Positions 17,709 to 27,318 of a DNA stretch of 64,000 nt are shown piece after piece. The notes beneath the pieces are model-generated. The model was given only the letters and a program-made list of their open reading frames with translations. It had not been told where the DNA came from and made no database searches. The translations under genes and the position numbers were made by a program. Every line of letters starts with the position of its first letter. Positions within the stretch are counted from its first letter, which is position 1. Source of the DNA: Actinobacteria bacterium IMCC26256 (GTDB taxonomy: Bacteria > Actinomycetota > Acidimicrobiia > IMCC26256); the NCBI GenBank assembly GCA_001023575.1, contig CP011489.1, positions 2,231,001 through 2,295,000 of the forward strand. The letters are read 5' to 3'.

Positions 17709-18200
17709 CTACCGGTTAGTGAGGGCATTGCCCTTGGCGGGTGGACGACGATCTCCCCATGGAAGCGCAATGAGTTCAGTGGTCCCACCAGCGGCCTCAA
17801 TAGCGGCCTTGGCGGAGTCTGAGAATCGATGAGCTTTAACGGTTAGGGAGTTAGAGATCTCGCCTCTCCCAAGTACCTTGACTAATCCTCGCTTGGCCAC
17901 AAGGCCGCGCTCGCGTAGTGTCTCGGGGTCGACAACCGTCCCTGCTGCAAAATCCTCTAGAGCATCTAGGTTGACGACGTTGTACTCGACTCGGAATGGG
18001 TTCTTGAAGCCCTTGGACTTCGGTGTCCGGCGATGCAGCGGTGTCTGTCCACCCTCGAACCCTGGCTTTACAGTATTCCGAGCGTGCTGACCCTTAGTAC
18101 CGCGGCCTGCAGTCTTGCCACCTTTACCGGCGATACCACGACCCATACGCTTGGCCGGGCGCTTGGACCCCTCTGCTGGCTTAAGTTCATGGAGTTTCAT
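17709..18200 (-). CDS. rplO: 50S ribosomal protein L15
   Basis: A 163-residue L15 with the expected glycine/arginine-rich N-terminus ([36 protein letters not shown]) and [18 protein letters not shown]. The C-terminal globular part ends with a short extension, [15 protein letters not shown]. The start overlaps the rpmD stop by one base. Standard spc-operon position before secY. Confidence 0.96.
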   Translation of the reverse strand: MKLHELKPAEGSKRPAKRMGRGIAGKGGKTAGRGTKGQHARNTVKPGFEGGQTPLHRRTPKSKGFKNPFRVEYNVVNLDALEDFAAGTVVDPETLRERGLVAKRGLVKVLGRGEISNSLTVKAHRFSDSAKAAIEAAGGTTELIALPWGDRRPPAKGNALTNR

Positions 18201-18382
18201 TAGGAGATCTCCTCTACCTTTACGAGGTGAGTGACACGCGCAATCATTCCGCGAATCTCTGGTCGGTCATCGAATTCATTAGTGCGGCCAATGCCGCGAA
18301 GCCCAAGGGCACGCATTGTCCCGCGAGTCTTTGGCTTTGTGCCGATAGTTGAACGCAGCTGAGTAACTCGGATTCGCCCCAT
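18200..18382 (-). CDS. rpmD: 50S ribosomal protein L30
   Basis: A 60-residue L30. [21 protein letters not shown] and [10 protein letters not shown] match the short bacterial form, which is one ferredoxin-like domain on the large subunit. It overlaps rpsE upstream and rplO downstream by one base each, so translation is coupled. Confidence 0.95.
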   Translation of the reverse strand: MGRIRVTQLRSTIGTKPKTRGTMRALGLRGIGRTNEFDDRPEIRGMIARVTHLVKVEEIS

Positions 18383-18930
18383 TATGCGACCTCAATCGGT
18401 GCGGTCTTCACTGCATTGCGCTCACGGTATGCACGGAGCACACCGGCAGGGGTTACTTCCTCCATGCTCTTGCCACGCATCTTGGCGACATCCTCTGGAC
18501 GACGCAGAGCGCGTAATCCGGCGATGGTTGCACGAGAGACGTTGATTGCATTAGCCGAGCCAAGAGACTTAGCTAGAACATCGTGTACACCCGCTGCCTC
18601 GAGGATTGCTCGCGCCGCACCACCGGCGATTACACCGGTACCAGGGGCTGCTGGCTTGAGAAGGACGCGCGCTGCGTCGTGCTCTCCAACGAGTTCATGG
18701 GTGATTGTGGTTCCAGCAAGCGGCACCTTGAAGAGGTTCTTCTTGGCCTCTTCCATGCCCTTTTGGATAGCAGCAGGAACCTCTTTAGCCTTGCCGTAGC
18801 CAAGACCAACACTTCCCTCGCCATCGCCGACTACTACTAGGGCAGTAAAGGAGAACCTTCGTCCACCTTTTACTACCTTGGCAACGCGGTTGATTGCGAT
18901 TACCCGCTCTTCGTACTGGCCTTCGGCCAT
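18382..18930 (-). CDS. rpsE: 30S ribosomal protein S5
   Basis: A 182-residue S5. The double-stranded-RNA-binding-like N-terminal domain reads [21 protein letters not shown], with [19 protein letters not shown]. The C-terminal domain has [19 protein letters not shown] and [14 protein letters not shown]. These are the conserved regions lining the mRNA entry and the site where spectinomycin-related mutations fall. It lies 19 bases after rplR. Confidence 0.96.
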   Translation of the reverse strand: MAEGQYEERVIAINRVAKVVKGGRRFSFTALVVVGDGEGSVGLGYGKAKEVPAAIQKGMEEAKKNLFKVPLAGTTITHELVGEHDAARVLLKPAAPGTGVIAGGAARAILEAAGVHDVLAKSLGSANAINVSRATIAGLRALRRPEDVAKMRGKSMEEVTPAGVLRAYRERNAVKTAPIEVA

Positions 18931-18949
18931 GGGTTACTCCCTTGTCTTT

Positions 18950-19306
18950 CTAGAACTCGAGGCCGCTAGCGCGCGCCGCATCGGCGATTGCTGCAACTCG
19001 TCCGTGGTATCGGTATCCACCGCGGTCAAACACGACGCTTTTGATACCTGCTTCTTTTGCTCTCTCGCCAATGCGCTGGCCAACAGCTGTGGCTGCTGCC
19101 ACATTGCCGGTTGCACCCTTGCGAGCTGCTGCCTCCATTGTTGATGCGGAGACAATTGTTCGTCCAGTTACATCGTCGATCACCTGCGCATAGATGTGCG
19201 AGGCAGAGCGAAAAACCGCGAGACGCGGTCGCTCGGCTGTGCCGTGCACTTTCTTGCGAACGCGTACGTGGCGACGCTTCCTAGATTCTGGTTTGGTAAG
19301 GCTCAT
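18950..19306 (-). CDS. rplR: 50S ribosomal protein L18
   Basis: A 118-residue L18 that binds 5S rRNA with L5. The signatures are [38 protein letters not shown], and the C-terminal [22 protein letters not shown]. Length is standard. It follows rplF in the conserved spc order. Confidence 0.96.
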   Translation of the reverse strand: MSLTKPESRKRRHVRVRKKVHGTAERPRLAVFRSASHIYAQVIDDVTGRTIVSASTMEAAARKGATGNVAAATAVGQRIGERAKEAGIKSVVFDRGGYRYHGRVAAIADAARASGLEF

Positions 19307-19318
19307 CGTGTCCCTCTC

Positions 19319-19864
19319 TTATCCGCTCTTGGCTGACTTGCCGGCCTTGCGCAGGACGCGCTCGTCGGCGTAGCGAATGCCCTTGCCTTTGTAAGGCTCG
19401 GGCTTACGGATCTTGCGAATGTCTGCAGCGACCTGGCCAACGACCTGCTTGTCTATCCCGATCACAGTGATGCGGGTAGCAGCAGGGACATCGAAGGTCA
19501 CTCCATCTGGGGCCTCGACGAAGACTGGGTGCGAGAAACCTACCTGCACCTCAATTTTGGTCGGGCTCTGAGGAATTGCACGATAACCAACGCCTACGAT
19601 CTCGAGCTCTCTGGTGAAGCCCGCAGATACACCTATCACCATGTTGGAGACGAGAGATCGTGTGAGTCCGTGGAGAGCGCGGTTCTGGCGTTCGTCATCG
19701 GGTCGGGTTACAACGAGGTCATCGCCATCGCGTGCGACCGTGATAGTCGGCGGTGCGTCGATCTCAAGAGTTCCCTTGGGTCCCTTTACGGTGATGTGAG
19801 AACCAGTGATGGTTACCTCAACGCCTGCGGGGAGAGTTATGGGCTGCTTACCAATACGAGACAT
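19319..19864 (-). CDS. rplF: 50S ribosomal protein L6
   Basis: A 181-residue L6. [19 protein letters not shown] is the classic start, so ATG 19864 is chosen although the frame is open another 49 codons into rpsH. Two similar domains follow, ending in the signature [18 protein letters not shown]. The start is only four bases past the rpsH stop. Confidence 0.96.
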   Translation of the reverse strand: MSRIGKQPITLPAGVEVTITGSHITVKGPKGTLEIDAPPTITVARDGDDLVVTRPDDERQNRALHGLTRSLVSNMVIGVSAGFTRELEIVGVGYRAIPQSPTKIEVQVGFSHPVFVEAPDGVTFDVPAATRITVIGIDKQVVGQVAADIRKIRKPEPYKGKGIRYADERVLRKAGKSAKSG

Positions 19865-19868
19865 GTGA

Positions 19869-20273
19869 TTACCAGACGTGGCAGAGCACTTCGCCACCGA
19901 TGCGACGCTTACGCGCCTCACGGTCGGTGACGAGACCCTTATTGGTAGAGAGCACGGCAATTCCGAATCCGCCGAGTACGCGAGCGACCGAGTCGGCCTT
20001 CGAATACACACGCAGACCTGGCTTCGATACTCGCTTGATGCCAGAGATTGTTCGCTTACGCTCGGGGGTGTACTTCATGTAAACGGTGAGGCGTTGTCCA
20101 GGGCGAACGGGGTCGTCTTCGACCTCATAGCCCTCGATGTAGCCCTCGCTCAGCAGCACTTTGGCGAGTGCTTCCTTGACTTTCGAGGAAGGCATCGACG
20201 TTGTGTCATGCATAGCGATATTTGCGTTGCGGATGCGTGTAAGCATGTCCGCGATGGGGTCGGTCATTGTCAT
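19869..20273 (-). CDS. rpsH: 30S ribosomal protein S8
   Basis: A 134-residue S8 that binds helix 21 of 16S rRNA and, in many bacteria, represses the spc operon. [16 protein letters not shown] is the N-terminal signature and [21 protein letters not shown] the C-terminal one. Two ATGs (20273 and 20267) are possible starts. Confidence 0.96.
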   Translation of the reverse strand: MTMTDPIADMLTRIRNANIAMHDTTSMPSSKVKEALAKVLLSEGYIEGYEVEDDPVRPGQRLTVYMKYTPERKRTISGIKRVSKPGLRVYSKADSVARVLGGFGIAVLSTNKGLVTDREARKRRIGGEVLCHVW

Positions 20274-20286
20274 TGGATCGCCTTCC

Positions 20287-20472
20287 TCACCACGACGCCT
20301 TGGTCACGCCAGGCACTTCGCCTGCGTGAATGAGCTCGCGTAGGCAGATTCGGCATAGGCCGAACTTGCGGTACACCGCTCGCGCTCGACCGCATTTACG
20401 GCACCGCGAGTAACCGCGGACCTTAAACTTTGGCTCACGCTGCTGCTTGTTGACTAGTGCTTTTTTAGCCAT
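20287..20472 (-). CDS. rpsZ: 30S ribosomal protein S14, type Z (zinc-binding)
   Basis: A 61-residue short S14 with the zinc ribbon CRKC...CRIC ([20 protein letters not shown]). This is the type-Z form of Gram-positives and actinobacteria. ATG 20472 begins [20 protein letters not shown]; the open frame upstream belongs to the rplE overlap. It lies between rplE and rpsH. Confidence 0.96.
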   Translation of the reverse strand: MAKKALVNKQQREPKFKVRGYSRCRKCGRARAVYRKFGLCRICLRELIHAGEVPGVTKASW

Positions 20473-20476
20473 GTTC

Positions 20477-21034
20477 CTAACCCACGTTCTCTGTGCGTCT
20501 GAACGGAAATCCGAGAGCTCGTAAGAGTGCTCGTCCCTCGTCGTCGGTACGTGCAGAGGAGACAATTGTGATGTCCATTCCACGCGTTGTGTCGATTTTG
20601 TCGTACTCAATCTCCGGGAAGATCAATTGCTCGGTCACGCCAAACGTGTAGTTGCCGTGTCCGTCGAAAGACTTGGGGCTAAGCCCGCGGAAGTCGCGAA
20701 TGCGAGGGATCGCCAGAGTCACAAGGCGGTCATAGAACTCCCACATGCGGGCGCCTCGGAGAGTCACCTTTGCTCCGATGGCATTTCCCTCGCGCAGTTT
20801 GAATCCAGCGATAGAGGTCTTTGCCTTCGTGATCAGAGGCTTCTGGCCAGAGATCGTCGTGAGGTCTGCAACTGCACCATCAAGCAAGGAGGCCTGCTGG
20901 GTTGCCCCACCTACGCCCATGTTGATGACGATCTTCTCGAGTCGCGGAACCTGCATCACATTGATGAGACCGAGCTCGGTACGCAGAGCCTCACGAAGCT
21001 CAGACTCGTATCGTTCTTTTAGACGCGGAGCCAT
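20477..21034 (-). CDS. rplE: 50S ribosomal protein L5
   Basis: A 185-residue L5, the central 5S rRNA-binding protein. The signatures are [58 protein letters not shown] and [23 protein letters not shown] 21034 overlaps the rplX stop by one base (TAATG); codons further upstream lie inside rplX and are not part of it. Confidence 0.96.
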   Translation of the reverse strand: MAPRLKERYESELREALRTELGLINVMQVPRLEKIVINMGVGGATQQASLLDGAVADLTTISGQKPLITKAKTSIAGFKLREGNAIGAKVTLRGARMWEFYDRLVTLAIPRIRDFRGLSPKSFDGHGNYTFGVTEQLIFPEIEYDKIDTTRGMDITIVSSARTDDEGRALLRALGFPFRRTENVG

Positions 21035-21339
21035 TAGAGGTCCCCTCCACACTTGCGGCAGGTACGCCGTTTCTTCTCGCCCTCGAACTTCATTCCGATG
21101 CGAGTGGGTCCACACTTTGAGCAGACGATTGCAACGTTAGAGACATGAATCGGCATCTCTTTATCGATGATTCCACCCTGGGTGGTGGCTGAAGTAGCGC
21201 GCTGGTGGCGCTTGGCCATGTTGATTCCACCATCGACGATGACCTTGTCGGTAGCGGTAATTACACGGATCACTTCGCCCTCTTTGCCGAGATCCTTGCC
21301 AGCTATGACTCTGACTTTGTCTCCCTTACGGATACGCAT
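21034..21339 (-). CDS. rplX: 50S ribosomal protein L24
   Basis: A 101-residue L24 with a KOW motif at the start: [20 protein letters not shown]. The C-terminal half has [22 protein letters not shown] and ends KCGGDL, giving two Cys-x2-Cys pairs, so it may bind zinc, as actinobacterial L24 often does. It overlaps rplN and rplE by one base each. Confidence 0.96.
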   Translation of the reverse strand: MRIRKGDKVRVIAGKDLGKEGEVIRVITATDKVIVDGGINMAKRHQRATSATTQGGIIDKEMPIHVSNVAIVCSKCGPTRIGMKFEGEKKRRTCRKCGGDL

Positions 21340-21707
21340 CAGAGCACCTCCGGTGCGAGTGAGACGATGCGCATGAACTTCTTGTCACGCAGTTCGCGAC
21401 CAACTGGTCCGAAGATGCGGGTACCACGAGGCTGCATCGCGTCATTGATAAGAACTGCTGCGTTCTCATCAAATCGGATGTATGAGCCATCGGCGCGACG
21501 CTTCTCTTTCTTGGTGCGAACAACTACGCACTTGACAACATCGCCCTTCTTTACAGCGGCACCAGGCTGGGCAGCCTTGACCGATGCAACGAATACATCT
21601 CCGATGCTGGCATAGCGACGACGGGTTCCGCCGAGGACCTTTATGCAAAGGACCTCTTTGGCACCGGAGTTGTCGGCAACCTTGAGTCTGCTCTCTTGCT
21701 GAATCAT
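21339..21707 (-). CDS. rplN: 50S ribosomal protein L14
   Basis: A 122-residue L14 starting [20 protein letters not shown], with [20 protein letters not shown] and [20 protein letters not shown]. It is standard in length and sits between rpsQ and rplX. Confidence 0.97.
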   Translation of the reverse strand: MIQQESRLKVADNSGAKEVLCIKVLGGTRRRYASIGDVFVASVKAAQPGAAVKKGDVVKCVVVRTKKEKRRADGSYIRFDENAAVLINDAMQPRGTRIFGPVGRELRDKKFMRIVSLAPEVL

Positions 21708-21716
21708 TCTCTCTCC

Positions 21717-22109
21717 CTACCTTGCCCGCTCGAGAATCTCGACGACTCGCCAACGCTTAAGGCGTGACATCGGGCGAGTCTCAGTGATGCGCACACGGTC
21801 GCCTTCACGTACCTCGTTGTTCTCGTCGTGAGCGTAAAGCTTCGTTGTGCGCTGGACTGTCTTGCGGTACTTGCGGTGACGTACCCGATCGATTACTGCA
21901 ACAACAACCGTCTTGTCCTGCTTCACTGAGACTGCTACCCCTTCACGCACTTTTCGCGCATTACGGGTCTCGCCTGTCTCGGCCTGCTCGGCATTGGTCC
22001 CTGTGGCGTCAATAGCCTCAGGCACTTCAGTATTGACGGTCTCAGTATTGATGGTCTCAGTATTGATGGTCTCAGTATTGATGGTCTCGGTCTGTTCGGT
22101 CTCGCTCAT
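21717..22109 (-). CDS. rpsQ: 30S ribosomal protein S17 with long repetitive N-terminal extension
   Basis: A 130-residue protein; the conserved S17 OB-fold begins only around residue 53 ([20 protein letters not shown]) and includes [19 protein letters not shown] and [20 protein letters not shown]. Typical S17 is 80-90 residues. The first half is acidic and repetitive: four near-copies of a five-residue INTET unit (15-bp repeats at DNA level). The start ATG 22109 overlaps the rpmC stop (ATGA), so the extension is not an artefact of choosing a distant start, though an internal GTG near residue 56 could begin a short form. Confidence 0.93.
   Translation of the reverse strand: MSETEQTETINTETINTETINTETVNTEVPEAIDATGTNAEQAETGETRNARKVREGVAVSVKQDKTVVVAVIDRVRHRKYRKTVQRTTKLYAHDENNEVREGDRVRITETRPMSRLKRWRVVEILERAR
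22028..22087 (-). repeat. Four 15-bp tandem repeats in the 5' part of rpsQ
   Basis: The unit CAGTATTGATGGTCT (plus strand) occurs at 22028-22042 (one mismatch), 22043-22057, 22058-22072 and 22073-22087. Translated on the minus strand it gives repeated T-E-T-I-N. The near-identity of the copies at the DNA level indicates recent slippage expansion inside a ribosomal protein gene. Confidence 0.95.
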
Positions 22110-22342
22110 GCGTTCTCCTCGGCAGCCTCTGCCGCTGCGATCTCGCGCTCACGCACGATGGTCTTGATGCGTGCGATGTAACGACGCACATGGGTAATAC
22201 GCGAAGAGTTCTCGACCTGACCGGTGGCTAGTTGAAAGCGCAGGTTGAACTGCTCTTCCTTTGCCTCGGAGAGTTTTGCGAGCAGATCTGCATCGTTGAG
22301 ATCAACGAGCGTGTCTGGTCTGAATTCTTTGATTCCAGCCAT
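22106..22342 (-). CDS. rpmC: 50S ribosomal protein L29
   Basis: A 78-residue L29 of two antiparallel helices: [20 protein letters not shown] and [20 protein letters not shown]. It lies at the tunnel exit next to L23. It overlaps rpsQ (ATGA) and rplP (one base). Confidence 0.96.
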   Translation of the reverse strand: MAGIKEFRPDTLVDLNDADLLAKLSEAKEEQFNLRFQLATGQVENSSRITHVRRYIARIKTIVREREIAAAEAAEENA

Positions 22343-22758
22343 CAGGCCTCCTCACGTCTAACTACGAAGCGCGTCTTGATCGGAAGTTTGTGCATAGCGA
22401 GGCGCATGGCTTCGCGTGCAACATCTTCAGTAACTCCTGAGAGCTCGAACATGATGCGACCTGGCTTAACAACTGCGACCCAGTGCTCAGGGTTTCCCTT
22501 GCCAGAACCCATACGGGTCTCAGCAGGCTTCTGAGTAACTGGTTTGTCCGGGAAAATCGTGATCCATACCTTGCCACCACGCTTGATATGCCGAGTCATG
22601 GCAATTCTGGAGGCCTCGATCTGGCGGTTGGTGATCCAACCTGGCTCAAGTGCTTGGATCCCAAAGTCTCCATATGTAACGCGCGATCCACCCTTAGCGA
22701 TGCCGCTCATGCGACCACGCTGGACCTTGCGATGACGAACTCTCTTAGGCATCAACAT
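22342..22758 (-). CDS. rplP: 50S ribosomal protein L16
   Basis: A 138-residue L16. [20 protein letters not shown] and [20 protein letters not shown] are diagnostic, as are [19 protein letters not shown] and [11 protein letters not shown]. It lies near the A-site tRNA. ATG is possible at 22758 or 22752 (MLM). Confidence 0.97.
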   Translation of the reverse strand: MLMPKRVRHRKVQRGRMSGIAKGGSRVTYGDFGIQALEPGWITNRQIEASRIAMTRHIKRGGKVWITIFPDKPVTQKPAETRMGSGKGNPEHWVAVVKPGRIMFELSGVTEDVAREAMRLAMHKLPIKTRFVVRREEA

Positions 22759-22766
22759 GGCAGGCC

Positions 22767-23693
22767 TCAGTCCTCGTCGCCGTGGAACTTAGGAGCCTCG
22801 TGGTGCGCTCGTGTGCGACGCTCGATCTCTTCTTCCTCTGCCAAGAGGCGCTCGAGCTCGGGGTCAGCTTCCTTAATAACTGGAGTTGCTTCAAGGCTGA
22901 TGTCATCGGAGACATTCGTTGAGTCGACGGATACTGACTCATCGGCAGGGCGACGACGCCCTCCACCAGCGGTTACTACACGGCGAACTCCAGGGGTACT
23001 CGGAGCCTCACCAGCAGCGAGTGCTGCTTCTTGAGAAATTTTGTCGTCGGAGACCTGCTTGTAAGGAAGGATGTCACCTTTGTAGATCCAGACCTTTACA
23101 CCGATGCGGCCGAATGTTGTCTTGGCCTCAGATGCGCCGTAGTCGATATCGGCACGCAGTGTGTGCAGAGGAACTCGGCCCTCGCGGTACCACTCCTTGC
23201 GGCTCATCTCAGCGCCGCCGAGGCGACCACTTACCTGAACACGAATCCCGAGCGCTCCGGCCTTCATTGCGGTCTGTACAGCGCGCTTCATTGCACGCCT
23301 AAATGAGACGCGCCCTGCGAGCTGGTCTCCAACACCCTGAGCGATTAGCGCAGCATCGAGCTCTGGCTGCTTAATCTCTTGGATGTTGAAGTGAATCTTG
23401 TTGTTGCCGGTGATCTTGAAGAGTCCAGTGCGAAGACGGTCTGCCTCTGCACCGCGACGACCGATGACGATTCCTGGGCGAGCGGTGAATACATCGATTC
23501 GCAGCTTGTCGCCAGAACGCTCGATCTCAATGCGGCTCACCATTGCACGCTCAAGCTGTATGCGCAGGTAGTCGCGGATCTTCCAGTCCTCAATTAGAAA
23601 CTCTGTATACGCCTTATTATCGGCGAACCATCGTGACTTCCAGTCGGTAGTAATACCGAGGCGGAAGCCATACGGATTGACTTTCTGTCCCAT
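22767..23693 (-). CDS. rpsC: 30S ribosomal protein S3 with long C-terminal tail
   Basis: A 308-residue S3. The KH domain carries [14 protein letters not shown] (GxxG loop) around residues 74-87, and the C-terminal domain has [20 protein letters not shown] and KVWIYKGDI. Conserved sequence ends near residue 218. About 90 further residues form a low-complexity tail with a basic GGGRRRP patch followed by an acidic [15 protein letters not shown] helix. Actinobacterial S3 often has such tails; this is on the long side. It starts at the rplV stop (one-base overlap). Confidence 0.95.
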   Translation of the reverse strand: MGQKVNPYGFRLGITTDWKSRWFADNKAYTEFLIEDWKIRDYLRIQLERAMVSRIEIERSGDKLRIDVFTARPGIVIGRRGAEADRLRTGLFKITGNNKIHFNIQEIKQPELDAALIAQGVGDQLAGRVSFRRAMKRAVQTAMKAGALGIRVQVSGRLGGAEMSRKEWYREGRVPLHTLRADIDYGASEAKTTFGRIGVKVWIYKGDILPYKQVSDDKISQEAALAAGEAPSTPGVRRVVTAGGGRRRPADESVSVDSTNVSDDISLEATPVIKEADPELERLLAEEEEIERRTRAHHEAPKFHGDED

Positions 23694-24283
23694 TACTCGG
23701 ACGCCTCCGTGGTCTCCGCGACCTCAGACTCAGCCGACTCAGCCACTGGGGCCTCCTCCGGCTCGCTGTGGTCGTGTTCGTGGTCATGATCATGGTCATG
23801 ATCGTGATCGTGGTTGTGCTCGGCCTGAGCCTCTGCTGCACGTGATGCAGCACGTCGGCGCGCACGGTTGGCTTGAGTCGCTCCGCCTCCACCGCGTCGC
23901 TCGGAACGCGCACGGTGAAGCTCAAGAGCCTCATCGGGCATGCGGTCTACGACAATTGTGATGTGGCTGGTGCGCTTGCGAATCTTTGTGGCGCGTCCAC
24001 GAGCACGTGGCCTCCAACGCTTCGCAGTAGGTCCTTCATCGGCCCAGCAGGCGCTGACGAATAGCTCCTCAGGGTCGAGATGATCGTTGTGCTCGGCATT
24101 GGCGATTGCTGAGTTCAGCAACTTGCCAATCTCTTCTGCAGCACCGCGTTCACAGAACTGAAGTACATCGCGAGCCTCGTCAATACCGAGTCCGCGGATG
24201 AGCCCAAGGACTGCACGCACCTTGTTAGGTGCAATGCCGCAGTGGCTCAGGGTTGCTTGTGTGCCTTGAACGTCAGACCTCAT
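23693..24283 (-). CDS. rplV: 50S ribosomal protein L22 with His-Asp-rich C-terminal tail
   Basis: A 196-residue protein whose first 115 residues are ordinary L22: [40 protein letters not shown] and the tunnel-lining hairpin [18 protein letters not shown]. After residue 125 comes a basic linker ([19 protein letters not shown]). Residues 156-172 then alternate His with Asp/Glu/Asn (nine His), followed by an acidic end ([18 protein letters not shown]). The His run resembles metal-binding tails of metal chaperones, not any L22 I know. The DNA of the tail uses a 6-bp repeating pattern. It starts with an ATGA overlap on rpsS. Confidence 0.94.
   Translation of the reverse strand: MRSDVQGTQATLSHCGIAPNKVRAVLGLIRGLGIDEARDVLQFCERGAAEEIGKLLNSAIANAEHNDHLDPEELFVSACWADEGPTAKRWRPRARGRATKIRKRTSHITIVVDRMPDEALELHRARSERRGGGGATQANRARRRAASRAAEAQAEHNHDHDHDHDHDHEHDHSEPEEAPVAESAESEVAETTEASE
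23768..23818 (-). repeat. His-Asp codon repeat in the rplV tail
   Basis: This 51-bp block alternates CAC/CAT with GAC/GAT/GAG/AAC codons on the minus strand, encoding residues 156-172 of L22. Synonymous differences between repeat units (CAC and CAT, GAC and GAT) show that the amino-acid pattern is conserved beyond simple DNA slippage. Confidence 0.93.
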
Positions 24284-24558
24284 CGACGCACGACCTTCTC
24301 CTGGCCGGCGTGGAACCGGAAGGTTCGGGTTGGCGCAAACTCGCCGAGCTTGTGACCGACCATCGGCTCGGAGAGGAACACGGGGACGTGCTTACGCCCA
24401 TCGTGAACCGCGATCGTGTGGCCGACCATGTCGGGGGTGATCGTCGAACGGCGGGACCAGGTCTTGATCACCTTGTGCTCGCCGGCCGCGTTTTGACGCT
24501 CGACCTTCAAGAGAAGGTGCTCATCAACAAATGGGCCTTTTTTTAGACTGCGTGGCAT
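24280..24558 (-). CDS. rpsS: 30S ribosomal protein S19
   Basis: A 92-residue S19: [40 protein letters not shown] and [18 protein letters not shown] are all classic. It forms the head of the 30S with S13. It lies seven bases after rplB and overlaps rplV. Confidence 0.97.
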   Translation of the reverse strand: MPRSLKKGPFVDEHLLLKVERQNAAGEHKVIKTWSRRSTITPDMVGHTIAVHDGRKHVPVFLSEPMVGHKLGEFAPTRTFRFHAGQEKVVRR

Positions 24559-24565
24559 GTTTTAA

Positions 24566-25402
24566 CTACCTCCGTGAACCGCGTGTGCGGCGGCGGCGAA
24601 TGATCATCTTGTCGGAGGCCTTGCCTCGCTTGCGTGTTCGTCCTTCAGGCTTACCCCATGGTGAAACAGGGTGACGCCCACCAGAAGACTTACCTTCTCC
24701 ACCACCAAGTGGGTGGTCAACAGGGTTCATAGCTACACCGCGGGTCTGCGGGCGCTTGCCCTTCCAGCGGTTACGACCGGCCTTACCAATTGAGATAAGT
24801 GATGCCTCGGCGTTACCGACAGAACCAACCGTTGCACGGCAGTCAATCGGAACGCGACGCATCTCGGTTGATGGGAGACGAATAGTTGCGTATAGGCCTT
24901 CTTTAGCGACGAGTTGAATTGAAGCGCCAGCGCCGCGACCCAACTTCGCCCCTGCTCCAGGCTTCATCTCAACATTGTGGACAACGGTACCGACTGGGAT
25001 GTATCGCAGAGGTAGAGCGTTTCCTGGGCGAATATCTGCGCCTTGACCACTCTGGAGCATGTCTCCAACCTGGATACCAGCTGGCGCAATGATGTAACGC
25101 TTCTCGCCATCGCGGTAGTGCAGAAGTGCAATACGTGCGTTGCGGTTTGGGTCGTACTCAATCGCTGCAACCTTTGCAGGGATGCTGTCTTTCTCGCGCT
25201 TGAAGTCGATGATGCGGTACTGGCGCTTGTGGCCTCCACCGCGGTGACGCGATGTGGTACGACCATAGGAGTTACGTCCACCGGTACGCGGCTTAGGCGC
25301 GAGTAGCGACTTCTCGGGGCGATCCTTGGTGATCTCGGCGAAATCCGAGACGGTCTGGAACCTGCGCCCTGGGCTTGTGGGTTTACGTTTACGAATGGCC
25401 AT
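24566..25402 (-). CDS. rplB: 50S ribosomal protein L2
   Basis: A 278-residue L2. It has [20 protein letters not shown], the central [13 protein letters not shown] and the signature [20 protein letters not shown], whose histidine is implicated in peptidyl transfer, and it ends with a basic [10 protein letters not shown] tail. The rplW stop is two bases upstream. Confidence 0.97.
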   Translation of the reverse strand: MAIRKRKPTSPGRRFQTVSDFAEITKDRPEKSLLAPKPRTGGRNSYGRTTSRHRGGGHKRQYRIIDFKREKDSIPAKVAAIEYDPNRNARIALLHYRDGEKRYIIAPAGIQVGDMLQSGQGADIRPGNALPLRYIPVGTVVHNVEMKPGAGAKLGRGAGASIQLVAKEGLYATIRLPSTEMRRVPIDCRATVGSVGNAEASLISIGKAGRNRWKGKRPQTRGVAMNPVDHPLGGGEGKSSGGRHPVSPWGKPEGRTRKRGKASDKMIIRRRRTRGSRR

Positions 25403-25404
25403 AA

Positions 25405-25698
25405 TTAGCTCCCGAAGATCTCAATCCGGTCGCCCTCGGCAAGCGATACCAGTGCGCGCTTTGTCTTTGACCGCTGACCCCAAGTGCCGGTCTTGCGGTT
25501 GCGCTTGCGCTTGCCAGCGCGGTTGACCGTGTTGACGTTTATTACCTTGACCCCGAAGATGGCCTCAACGGCCTGACGGATCTCAATCTTGTTTGCTCCA
25601 GGTGCAACCTCAAACGTATAGACGTTTGCGTCGAGAGCCGCGTAGGACTTCTCCGATACAACTGGGCGAATAATTACATCGCGATGGTCGGCGCTCAT
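25405..25698 (-). CDS. rplW: 50S ribosomal protein L23
   Basis: A 97-residue L23: [40 protein letters not shown] and [20 protein letters not shown]. It sits at the tunnel exit where trigger factor and SRP dock. The start overlaps rplD by four bases. Confidence 0.97.
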   Translation of the reverse strand: MSADHRDVIIRPVVSEKSYAALDANVYTFEVAPGANKIEIRQAVEAIFGVKVINVNTVNRAGKRKRNRKTGTWGQRSKTKRALVSLAEGDRIEIFGS

Positions 25699-26423
25699 GA
25701 TGCGTCCTCATCTGTATCTGCGTCAGCACTATCTGAGGCGGTGACGCTCAACTTTGTGCGAGGCGTTGCTGGAGTTGCTGCACTAAGACGCTCGACAGTG
25801 ATAGCGAGAGTTGACTCGCTGAAGACAATCGTGTCGCAGAGCAGTACGTCGTAGGTGTTGATCTCCTCAGGGAGAATTACACGAACTCGGTCACCCAAGT
25901 TTCGGAAGGAGAGCCAGGTCTCGCGCTCCGAGCGGTCTAGGCAGATAGCGAGACGCACTTGGCGCTCACCACTAGCCCGGAGCCCAAGAGCCTCGAGTGC
26001 GCCAATTGCACGCTTGGTTGATGGTGGAGTAAAGCCCCATGCATCAATTACCTGAACCTTGCCCTCTTGAGCACGATCCGATAGAGCTGAGAGAACCGCA
26101 AGTCGCACCATCTTCTTGGGTGTGCGCTGCGTATAGTCACGAGGCTTCGGTCCATGAGCAACTCCACCACCGCGCCAGTGAGGCGCACGTGAAGAACCCT
26201 GGCGCGCACGCCCGGTGCCCTTCTGGGCCCATGGCTTAGCGCCTCCGCCTCGTACCTGAGCACGGGTCTTGGTGCTAGAGGTACCGGAGCGTTTATGCGC
26301 CAACTGTGCAGTAACAACCTGGTGCATTACCGATGCATTTGGCTCAATACCAAAGATGTCATCAGGCAACTCAGCAGTGCCTACTACCTTGCCCTCGATG
26401 TTGCGAACGTCAACGGTACTCAT
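25695..26423 (-). CDS. rplD: 50S ribosomal protein L4
   Basis: A 242-residue L4. The extended tunnel loop includes [20 protein letters not shown] and [22 protein letters not shown]-terminal extension after residue 215 is acidic ([13 protein letters not shown]). It overlaps rplC by four bases. In enterobacteria L4 represses the S10 operon through an mRNA leader; whether the structured spacer upstream of rplC here plays such a role is open. Confidence 0.96.
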   Translation of the reverse strand: MSTVDVRNIEGKVVGTAELPDDIFGIEPNASVMHQVVTAQLAHKRSGTSSTKTRAQVRGGGAKPWAQKGTGRARQGSSRAPHWRGGGVAHGPKPRDYTQRTPKKMVRLAVLSALSDRAQEGKVQVIDAWGFTPPSTKRAIGALEALGLRASGERQVRLAICLDRSERETWLSFRNLGDRVRVILPEEINTYDVLLCDTIVFSESTLAITVERLSAATPATPRTKLSVTASDSADADTDEDAS

Positions 26424-27064
26424 CGGGCACCTGCTTTGACTGCGTTACGTAGGAATACAAGCCCGCCCTTGGGGCCAGGGACTGCGCCGCGAACAAGGAT
26501 GATTCCCCGCTCGGCGTCGCCCTCTACAACCATGAGATTAAGAGTCGTTGTCTTGGAGTGCCCCATCTGTCCAGCCATCTTCATACCCTTGAAGACGCGA
26601 GATGGTGTGGCGCATGCACCGATTGAGCCGGGAGCACGGTGAGCCTTGTGGTTACCGTGGCTAGCGCCTTGACCCTTGAAGTTGTGTCGCTTCATAACTC
26701 CAGCGAAACCCTTACCCTTCGAGATGCCAGTGACGTCAATAAGCTCGCCGGCCTCAAATAGTTCGGCTGTGATGACCTGGCCGACCGCGTATGCGCTGAG
26801 GTCATCAACACGCATCTCTGCGAGGTGATTCGTGGCCTCGGCATTTGCTGCCTTCAGGTGACCAAGCTCGGGCTTAGATAGTCGACGGGGCTTTGCATCG
26901 CCGAAGGCGATCTGCACAGCCGAGTATCCATCGCGCTCTGGTGTCTTGAGTTGGACGACGCGACAAGGACCAGCCTGGATCACCGTCACCGGTACTACCC
27001 GGTTCTCGGAGTCCCAGACTTGGGTCATGCCGAGCTTTCGCCCTAAAATCCCCTTGGATGCCAT
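26420..27064 (-). CDS. rplC: 50S ribosomal protein L3
   Basis: A 214-residue L3: [20 protein letters not shown] at the start, [19 protein letters not shown]-type text ([20 protein letters not shown]), and [23 protein letters not shown] 27064 ([12 protein letters not shown]) has GAGGAAG a few bases ahead; the frame is open further upstream, but that part is unlike L3. It is separated from rpsJ by a hairpin-rich 254-base spacer, whereas all later genes are nearly contiguous. Confidence 0.96.
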   Translation of the reverse strand: MASKGILGRKLGMTQVWDSENRVVPVTVIQAGPCRVVQLKTPERDGYSAVQIAFGDAKPRRLSKPELGHLKAANAEATNHLAEMRVDDLSAYAVGQVITAELFEAGELIDVTGISKGKGFAGVMKRHNFKGQGASHGNHKAHRAPGSIGACATPSRVFKGMKMAGQMGHSKTTTLNLMVVEGDAERGIILVRGAVPGPKGGLVFLRNAVKAGAR

Positions 27065-27318
27065 TTGGCTTCCTCGCCTACTCTTCTCATGCGAACGCTC
27101 CGCAGGGCGGGTGCCCGGCGGAGCGATCAGTTCGGTTGTGCTCTGCGGGTTCCCCAAAGAATCTTGGGGCTACCGGAGACGTCGGTTTAGCCAGAGTGTT
27201 TAACGCACTAGGGCTGAGTCGGGAGACCCTAGCCGACACCAGTACTAGGTGTCGAATGGAGGCTCCATATCGAGAAAAATCTCCTCGATGTCTTCTTATA
27301 AGTGCTTCTCAGGCTTAG
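27065..27318 (-). promoter_or_regulatory. Hairpin-rich spacer between rpsJ and rplC, candidate structured RNA leader
   Basis: This 254-base gap is unusual inside an operon whose other junctions are mostly 0-20 bases. It holds five consecutive inverted repeats. 27096-27125: CGCTCCGC/GCGGAGCG arms plus inner GGGC/GCCC. 27152-27169: CCCCAA/TTGGGG. 27208-27232: CTAGGG/CCCTAG. 27234-27254: CGACACC/GGTGTCG. 27256-27268: ATGGA/TCCAT. There is no T-run, so these are not simple terminators. No open frame looks coding. Possibilities are a ribosomal-protein autoregulatory site, an RNase processing region or a relocated operon leader. Confidence 0.5.

Noticed and set aside
19865-20011. Upstream extension of rplF (and similar ones for rplE, rplC, rpsZ, nuoI).
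   Set aside because: The extra residues overlap the neighbouring genes and are unlike the families; each has a family-typical ATG at the chosen start.
22028-22087. Tandem repeats as a possible CRISPR array.
   Set aside because: Units are 15 bp, contiguous without spacers and inside a coding frame; no cas genes nearby. No CRISPR array is seen anywhere in the window.
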